Of a stretch of 64,000 nt of DNA, positions 59,177 through 64,000 are shown in pieces. Source of the stretch: Selenomonadales bacterium. GTDB lineage: Bacteria > Bacillota > Negativicutes > Sporomusales > UBA7701. The notes under the pieces are model-generated. The model searched no databases and was not told the origin of the DNA. It was given only the letters and a program-made list of their open reading frames with translations. How positions within the stretch are numbered: position 1 is the stretch's first letter; every line of letters begins with the position of its first letter. The stretch lies in NCBI GenBank assembly GCA_029975165.1, contig JARKPR010000031.1, forward strand, positions 62,001 through 126,000, in the 5' to 3' direction. The position numbers and the translations under genes are program-made.

Positions 59177-59221
59177 ATGCCGGCACAAGAGCGCGCGGCC
59201 ATGGCAACCCGCCATGGATGA
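59177..59221 (+). CDS. 14-codon leader ORF overlapping the MATE start
   Basis: ATG 59177, seven bases after a near-perfect GAAGGAGGTG site, opens MPAQERAAMATRHG and ends at TGA 59219-59221. The MATE start ATG (59214) lies inside its last codons. The MATE gene has no other good ribosome site, so its translation probably depends on reading this leader. It could sense an antibiotic or simply couple translation. Confidence 0.45.
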   Translation: MPAQERAAMATRHG

Positions 59222-60563
59222 CCGCAGCAGCCTGGGACGCAAAAACATCGGCACCCTCATCTGGGACTTTTCCATACCGGCCATCACCGGCATGCTCGTC
59301 AACGCCCTCTACAATATCGTCGACAGTATCTTCGTCGGCCATGGCGTCGGCGCCATCGGCCTGGCGGCCGTCACCATCGCCTTCCCGCTGATGATCGTCC
59401 TCATGGGCTTCGGCATGCTCGTAGGCGTTGGCGCGACGACGCTCGTCTCGATCCGCATCGGCCAGAAAAAGATCGCCGACGCGGAAAAAATCCTCGGCAA
59501 CGCCTTCGTCCTGGGGATAGTGTTCGCCGTCAGCCTGTCCGGCCTGATGCTCGCCTTCCTCGACGAGATCCTCGTCGCCCTCGGGGCGGGGCCGGACGTC
59601 CTGCCCTATGCCCGCGACTTCACCACCCTGATCCTCGGCGGCAGCGTCTTCATGTTCACCGGCTTCGGCCTCAACAATGTCATCCGCGCCGAAGGCAGCC
59701 CCCGCATCGCCATGATGACCATGGTCATGTCCGCCCTCCTCAACACCCTCCTCAACCCCCTGTTCATCTTCGGCCTCGGCCTGGGGATCAAAGGCTCGGC
59801 GCTGGCCACCGTCATATCACAGGCCCTGTCCGCCGTCTGGGTCGTCGTCCATTTCCGCAGCCGGCGCAGCTACCTAAAGCTCCGCGGCGCCAACATGCGC
59901 CCCGAGCGCCGGATCGTCACCGACATCATCGCCATGGGCTCGTCGGCCTTCTTCATGCAGGTCGCGGCCAGCGTCGTCGCCGGCCTGTTCAATAACATCC
60001 TCATGGCCCACGGCGGCCAGACCGCCGTGGCCGCCATGGGCATCATCAACCGCGTCTCGATGCTCACCCTCATGCCGCTGTTCGGCATCAGCCAGGGCAC
60101 CCAGCCCGTCATCGGCTACAACTACGGCGCGAAGCACTATCACCGGGTCAGGGAAGCCGTCGTCAAAGGCAGCCTGGCCGCCACCGCCGTCGCGGTCGGC
60201 GGCTTCGCCGTCGTCCAACTGTTCGACGCTCACATCATCCGCCTGTTCAGCAGCGACGCCGAACTGGTCGCTCTGGGCGCGGCCGGTCTGAAGATCTTCC
60301 TGGCCATGCTCCCCATCATCGGCTTCCAGGTAATAGGCTCCTCCTTCTTCCAGGCGATCGGCAAGCCCCTGCACTCCCTGCTCCTCAGCATGTCCCGCCA
60401 GCTCCTCATCCTCATCCCGGTGCTGCTCATCCTGCCGCGCTTCGTCGGCCTGAAAGGAGTGTGGCTCGCCGGGCCGATTGCCGACCTCGGCTCCACGCTG
60501 CTCACCGCCGTGCTCGTCGCCACCCAGGTCAGGCGGCTGGCCAAAGCCGAAGAGGACGCCTAG
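59214..60563 (+). CDS. MATE-family multidrug efflux transporter
   Basis: A 449-residue twelve-helix protein with the MATE hallmarks: IWDFSIPAITGMLVNALYNIVDSIFVGHG at the start, and GISQGTQPVIGYNYGAKHYHRV opening the second half. It is likely a Na+ or H+ antiporter for cationic drugs or metabolites. Translation appears coupled to the overlapping 14-codon ORF. Confidence 0.93.
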   Translation: MDDRSSLGRKNIGTLIWDFSIPAITGMLVNALYNIVDSIFVGHGVGAIGLAAVTIAFPLMIVLMGFGMLVGVGATTLVSIRIGQKKIADAEKILGNAFVLGIVFAVSLSGLMLAFLDEILVALGAGPDVLPYARDFTTLILGGSVFMFTGFGLNNVIRAEGSPRIAMMTMVMSALLNTLLNPLFIFGLGLGIKGSALATVISQALSAVWVVVHFRSRRSYLKLRGANMRPERRIVTDIIAMGSSAFFMQVAASVVAGLFNNILMAHGGQTAVAAMGIINRVSMLTLMPLFGISQGTQPVIGYNYGAKHYHRVREAVVKGSLAATAVAVGGFAVVQLFDAHIIRLFSSDAELVALGAAGLKIFLAMLPIIGFQVIGSSFFQAIGKPLHSLLLSMSRQLLILIPVLLILPRFVGLKGVWLAGPIADLGSTLLTAVLVATQVRRLAKAEEDA

Positions 60564-60705
60564 CCCCGCGGCCGTATTATTTGCCGGCAGCCCGTCCATA
60601 ATAAACATAGGCGAAGCCGGCGTCATCCCGGCGCGCCGAATACGTAAGGCAGGTACCGGTGAACCTTTTGGCCGGCGGCCTGCCTTCGGTCCGAAGAGGT
60701 GGCCG

Positions 60706-60882
60706 ATGGTAGAAAAATGGAACGAGGTCAGGACCCAAACCCTCTGCCCCGCGGAGGTCGAGGCGCTGCTGGCGAGGGAATTCGGCGGCAAGATCACCCC
60801 CGTCAACCGGGAAGAACTCGCCAAAAAGCACCGCAGCCAGGAACGGCAGCAAGAAGGCAAGAAAACGGCCCCACCCGCCTGA
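60706..60882 (+). CDS. 58-residue hypothetical protein
   Basis: MVEKWNEVRTQTLCPAEVEA, then LLAREFGGKITPVNREELAK and a charged tail (RSQERQQEGKK). GAAGAGGTGG precedes the ATG, and a terminator follows directly. One cysteine and a mainly helical charged composition are seen. Family not recognised. Confidence 0.55.
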   Translation: MVEKWNEVRTQTLCPAEVEALLAREFGGKITPVNREELAKKHRSQERQQEGKKTAPPA

Positions 60883-60888
60883 AAGAAG

Positions 60889-60916
60889 AAAGCTCCGGTC
60901 AGCCGGAGCTTTTCTG
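60889..60916 (+). terminator. Terminator after the 58-residue ORF
   Basis: AAGCTCCGG-TCAG-CCGGAGCTT followed by TTCTGTTT. Confidence 0.85.
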
Positions 60917-61013
60917 TTTCCTGCCTTAATACCACCTTTTACCAGAGAGGAGAAGCAGGAAAACTGTCGAATGGTAAAAAAAGGAGACAATATCACCGCC
61001 GCGGGAGGACCAG

Positions 61014-63623
61014 ATGGACGGGAAGCAAGGACAGGGGGCCGGCCGCGATAGAGCCGTCGCCCGGCAGGGAAAAAAACGCATCTCCCCGCAACAACTGCAA
61101 AGCGAATATTTCGCCGCCCTGCACCAAGTCGCCATCGGCCTCATGCGCCGCCGGAACCTGGACTCGCTGCTCAAAGACATCGCCGTCCGCGCCGCCGACC
61201 TCCTCCACACCCCCAACGCCTTCCTGTACCTCATCACCGACGACGGCACGGCCATGGAGATGAGGGTTGGGGTGGGATTCAACCGCTCCACGATCGGCGC
61301 CCGACGCCGGCCGGGGGAAGGCTTCGTCGGCAGGGTCTGGCAGTCCGGAGAATTTTCCGGCGAACAGAGGATATGGCAGGCCGGCCCGGCAGACGGGGGG
61401 GAAGACGTCGTGGGGACGATCATCGGCGTACCCCTGCGCGACAACCGGCGGATCATCGGCGTCCTCGGCTTCAACATCCTCCGCGAGCGCTACGTTCCTT
61501 CACGCACCGAACAAGCCATGCTGGAGAGATTCGCGGAGCTGGCCTTCATCGCCATCAGCAACGTGCGCCTCTACACCAGACTGCAGCGCGAGCTGGCCGA
61601 ACGCCGCCGCGCCGCGGAACTCATCCGCCGGCAGAACCATTACCTCGAGCTTCTCCATGCCTTGTCGCTGCAGCTCATGACCCGCTTCGAACTCGGCGGG
61701 CTCCTCGCCAGCATCCTCGACGGCGCCTGCGGGCTGATGGCGACCAAGCACGGCTACATCTATCTCGTCACCGCCGACGGCACCCACCTCGAAGCCCGGC
61801 TCGCCCACGGCTTTTACCGCGAAATCATCGGCAAAAAGCTGAAAAAAGGCGAAGAACTGTCGGGCCAGATATGGGAAAACGGCCGCCTGTTCGTCACCGA
61901 CGACTACAGCCGGGAAAAAGAGCGCACCCCCGACCCCGCCCACGACAAAGTGCGGGCCTGGGTCGGCCTCCCCCTAAAACGGGGCCGGGAAGTCCTGGGC
62001 GTATTCTGCCTGGCCCATATCGACTCGGCCCGCGTCTTCCGCGCCGAAGAGATCGCCGTCCTGGAAAAATTCGCCGAATTAGCCTCCCTGGCCCTCAACA
62101 ACGCCAGGCTGTACGAAGCCCTGGAGGAAGAACTGCGCGAGCGCGGCCGGGCCGAGGCGGCGCTGCGCGAAAGCGAAGCCATGTACCGCACCCTGGCCGA
62201 GAACCTGCCGGGGATCGTCTATCGCCTCTACCTCCGCGACAACGCGCGGGTCCAGTTTTTCAACGCCACGCTCCACGCCGTCACCGGCTACGATCCTCGC
62301 CGTCTCCCTCCCGGGGGGCTGTGCCCGCTGGAGAGCATCGTCCTGCCGGCCGATCGCGAGCGGGTGCTGGCCAAAATCCGCGACGCGATCAACGGCGACC
62401 AGCCTTTCGAAGTCGAATACGGCATAATCGCCAAAAACGGCGCGATCCGTTCCGTGGTCGAACGGGCCCGTCCGGTGCAAGGCCCCGACGGCCGCCCCCA
62501 CTACATCGAAGGCGTCATCATGGACGTCACCACCCAGAAGAACGCCCAGGACAAACTGCTGTACATCAGCACCCGCGACGGTCTTACCACCCTCTACAAC
62601 CGCGCCTTCTTCGAACAGGAACTCGACCGGGTCGGCACTGTGGGCGACGGGCCGGCAGGCGTAATCGTCTGCGACATAAACGGCCTCAAACTCGTGAACG
62701 ACGCCATGGGGCACCTCGTCGGCGACGGCCTGCTGATGGCCGCGGCGATGATCATCAAAGACGCCTTCCGCCGCGACGACGTCGTGGCCCGCATCGGCGG
62801 CGACGAATTCGCCGTCCTCGTGCCGAACGCCACTCGCAGCGCCGTCGAGGCCGCCTGCCACAGAGTGCGCTGCGGCATAGACGACTACAACCGCATGCGG
62901 CCGGGAGCGCACCTCAGCCTGTCGATCGGCTACGCCGTGGGCACCAGGGGCGATGCCTGCATCCGCACCCTTTTCCGGGAAGCGGACAACAACATGTACC
63001 GGGAAAAACTCCACCACTCGCAGAGCGCCCGCAGCGCCATCATCCAGACGGCCATGAAGCTGCTGGAAGAACGGGATTTCCTCACCGAGGAGCACGCCGA
63101 GAGAATCGACGCGCTGATCCTGAAGCTGGCCCGGAAAATCAAACTGGCGGCGCCCGCCATCGCCGAAATGCAACTGCTGGCCAAATTCCACGACATCGGC
63201 CAAGTGGGCATAGCCGACAACATCCTCCTCAAGCCCGGCCCGCTGACCCCGGAGGAAAAGCGGGAAATGCAGCGCCACTGCGAGATAGGCTACCGGATCG
63301 CCCAGTCGTCGAACGAACTCCTGCCGATCGCCGACTGGATCCTCAAGCACCATGAATGGTGGAACGGCGGCGGGTATCCTGTCGGCCTGCGCGGCGAACA
63401 GATTCCCCTGGAATGCCGCATCCTCGCCGTCGTCGACGCTTACGACGCCATGACCAGCGACCGCCCCTACCGTGCGGCCATGAGCCACGAAGAAGCGCTC
63501 GCCGGGCTCCGGCGCGCGGCCGGCACGCAGTTCGACCCGAAGATCGTCAAAAAATTTCTCGCCCTGTTCGCCGGTGAAAAAGGCGCTTTGCCGCCGGCCA
63601 GCGCGGCGGCAAAGCGCGAATGA
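61014..63623 (+). CDS. Cyclic-di-GMP protein: GAF-GAF-PAS-GGDEF-HD-GYP
   Basis: An 869-residue cytoplasmic protein. Two GAF domains (about 45-185 and 205-360) precede a PAS domain (about 380-510, with YIEGVIMDVTTQKNAQ as its end), a GGDEF domain (about 520-680, RDGLTTLYNRAFFEQEL and an intact GGDEF in ARIGGDEFAVL), and an HD-GYP domain (KFHDIGQVGIADNILLKPG, HHEWWNGGGYPVGL). It can in principle both make and break cyclic-di-GMP. No membrane segment, so the signal is internal. A GGGAGGACC site precedes the ATG. Confidence 0.93.
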   Translation: MDGKQGQGAGRDRAVARQGKKRISPQQLQSEYFAALHQVAIGLMRRRNLDSLLKDIAVRAADLLHTPNAFLYLITDDGTAMEMRVGVGFNRSTIGARRRPGEGFVGRVWQSGEFSGEQRIWQAGPADGGEDVVGTIIGVPLRDNRRIIGVLGFNILRERYVPSRTEQAMLERFAELAFIAISNVRLYTRLQRELAERRRAAELIRRQNHYLELLHALSLQLMTRFELGGLLASILDGACGLMATKHGYIYLVTADGTHLEARLAHGFYREIIGKKLKKGEELSGQIWENGRLFVTDDYSREKERTPDPAHDKVRAWVGLPLKRGREVLGVFCLAHIDSARVFRAEEIAVLEKFAELASLALNNARLYEALEEELRERGRAEAALRESEAMYRTLAENLPGIVYRLYLRDNARVQFFNATLHAVTGYDPRRLPPGGLCPLESIVLPADRERVLAKIRDAINGDQPFEVEYGIIAKNGAIRSVVERARPVQGPDGRPHYIEGVIMDVTTQKNAQDKLLYISTRDGLTTLYNRAFFEQELDRVGTVGDGPAGVIVCDINGLKLVNDAMGHLVGDGLLMAAAMIIKDAFRRDDVVARIGGDEFAVLVPNATRSAVEAACHRVRCGIDDYNRMRPGAHLSLSIGYAVGTRGDACIRTLFREADNNMYREKLHHSQSARSAIIQTAMKLLEERDFLTEEHAERIDALILKLARKIKLAAPAIAEMQLLAKFHDIGQVGIADNILLKPGPLTPEEKREMQRHCEIGYRIAQSSNELLPIADWILKHHEWWNGGGYPVGLRGEQIPLECRILAVVDAYDAMTSDRPYRAAMSHEEALAGLRRAAGTQFDPKIVKKFLALFAGEKGALPPASAAAKRE

Positions 63624-63637
63624 AGAAACGAAAAAAC

Positions 63638-63666
63638 AAAGGGCCTGCGCAGGCAGGCCCTTTCCG
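63638..63666. terminator. Convergent terminator before the final gene
   Basis: AAAGGGCCTGC-GCAG-GCAGGCCCTTT is a perfect 11-bp stem between convergent genes and can serve both strands. Confidence 0.82.
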
Positions 63667-63678
63667 TTTAGTTGGCGG

Positions 63679-64000
63679 CTACAGCATTTCGATTGTCGGG
63701 GCGGTCGACTCCGGAGGAGCAACGAGGAACGTTACCTCCTGGCCGGTGTTGCGGAGCTGCAGCCCCCCCTTGCCGAGGGCGACATTTTTGTCGTCGGCCA
63801 CCACGATCTCGAGATCGAGGAATTCGTTATTTCCCGTAGTTATCGCCAGGTCGCCCCTTTCCTTGCCCGCCAGAACGACATCGGCCCGGTTGGCCTTCGT
63901 ACCGTTGTTGGTCGTCCAGACCACCTGGACGACGTGCGGCTTCCTTACCTTGCCGTCACTTGTTATGTAAGGGTACGACCAGAAAGTTTTCGAATCGAAA
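63679..64000 (-). CDS. Hypothetical protein, C-terminal part (gene runs off the window)
   Basis: The minus-strand frame stays open to the right edge, giving at least 106 residues that end APPESTAPTIEML. It includes FWSYPYITSDGKVRKPHVVQ and an all-beta, glycine-rich tail (KNVALGKGGLQLRNTGQEV). An internal GTG could be misread as the start, but the frame continues upstream in phase. Family not recognised. Confidence 0.6.
   Translation of the reverse strand, partial: FDSKTFWSYPYITSDGKVRKPHVVQVVWTTNNGTKANRADVVLAGKERGDLAITTGNNEFLDLEIVVADDKNVALGKGGLQLRNTGQEVTFLVAPPESTAPTIEML

Noticed and set aside
1-64000. CRISPR arrays, insertion sequences or prophage genes
   Set aside because: No regularly spaced repeats, transposase or phage structural motifs were seen on either strand.

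Overview
The window looks like the chromosome of an anaerobic, diderm Firmicute (Negativicutes, Sporomusaceae/Selenomonadales-like). Supporting signs are an OmpH/Skp-type periplasmic chaperone, strong GGAGG-type ribosome sites, a high overall GC content, radical-SAM, acyl-CoA-dehydratase-activator and molybdoenzyme genes, and no respiratory oxidase. No species is claimed. No complete tRNA, rRNA, CRISPR array or transposase was seen.

Layout. 0-3.5 kb: end of a methyltransferase gene, a CRP-like regulator, then a siroheme reductase/unknown/hemerythrin operon behind two GTGA-N6-TCAC boxes, probably a nitrosative or Fe-S stress unit. 3.5-10.5 kb: a lower-GC accessory stretch with a SagB-type nitroreductase and a GntR, split UxaA/SuyAB-type lyase and tripartite tricarboxylate transporter (TctC-A-B) cassette. 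The cassette lies between two 43-bp copies of a tRNA/tmRNA-like 3' end, each followed by a terminator, as in an integrated island. 10.7-18.1 kb: HtrA protease, a starch-binding-type domain protein, a 1434-residue acyl-CoA dehydratase activase fusion, a small membrane protein and a plasmid-type Rep_3 initiator. 18.2-26.2 kb: a nine-gene operon with two complete NitT/TauT-type ABC importers around two radical-SAM enzymes (BioB-like and ArsS-like), ending in a flavin reductase.

26.5-35 kb: a ten-gene operon for molybdenum cofactor (moeA, mobA, moaA, MOSC) interleaved with Fe-S proteins, a DUF2064 protein, a GNAT and a metallo-hydrolase. 35-38.3 kb: chemotaxis transducer, aromatic-acid-type MFS with a TetR regulator, and a 50-residue zinc ribbon gene. 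38.7-40.9 kb: an AcoR-like sigma-54 activator. 41.5-50 kb: MFS, molybdoenzyme, Fe-S subunit, NrfD, radical SAM and a second molybdoenzyme. 50.4-53.8 kb: a third molybdoenzyme with a small ferredoxin subunit and two small proteins. 54-64 kb: OmpH, a DUF3100 permease pair with an M20 amidohydrolase, a TPP riboswitch with thiM-thiW, a MATE pump, a GAF-GAF-PAS-GGDEF-HD-GYP protein and a cut-off gene.

The main new signal is regulatory. Four sigma-54 promoters (26348, 38455 on the minus strand, 41346, 50228) precede the Moco operon, the zinc ribbon gene and the two molybdoenzyme operons. A shared ~30-bp element (three near-identical copies and one diverged) sits 80-180 bp upstream of each. With the local sigma-54 activator this looks like one regulon that co-induces three cytoplasmic molybdoenzymes, their transporter and their cofactor supply.
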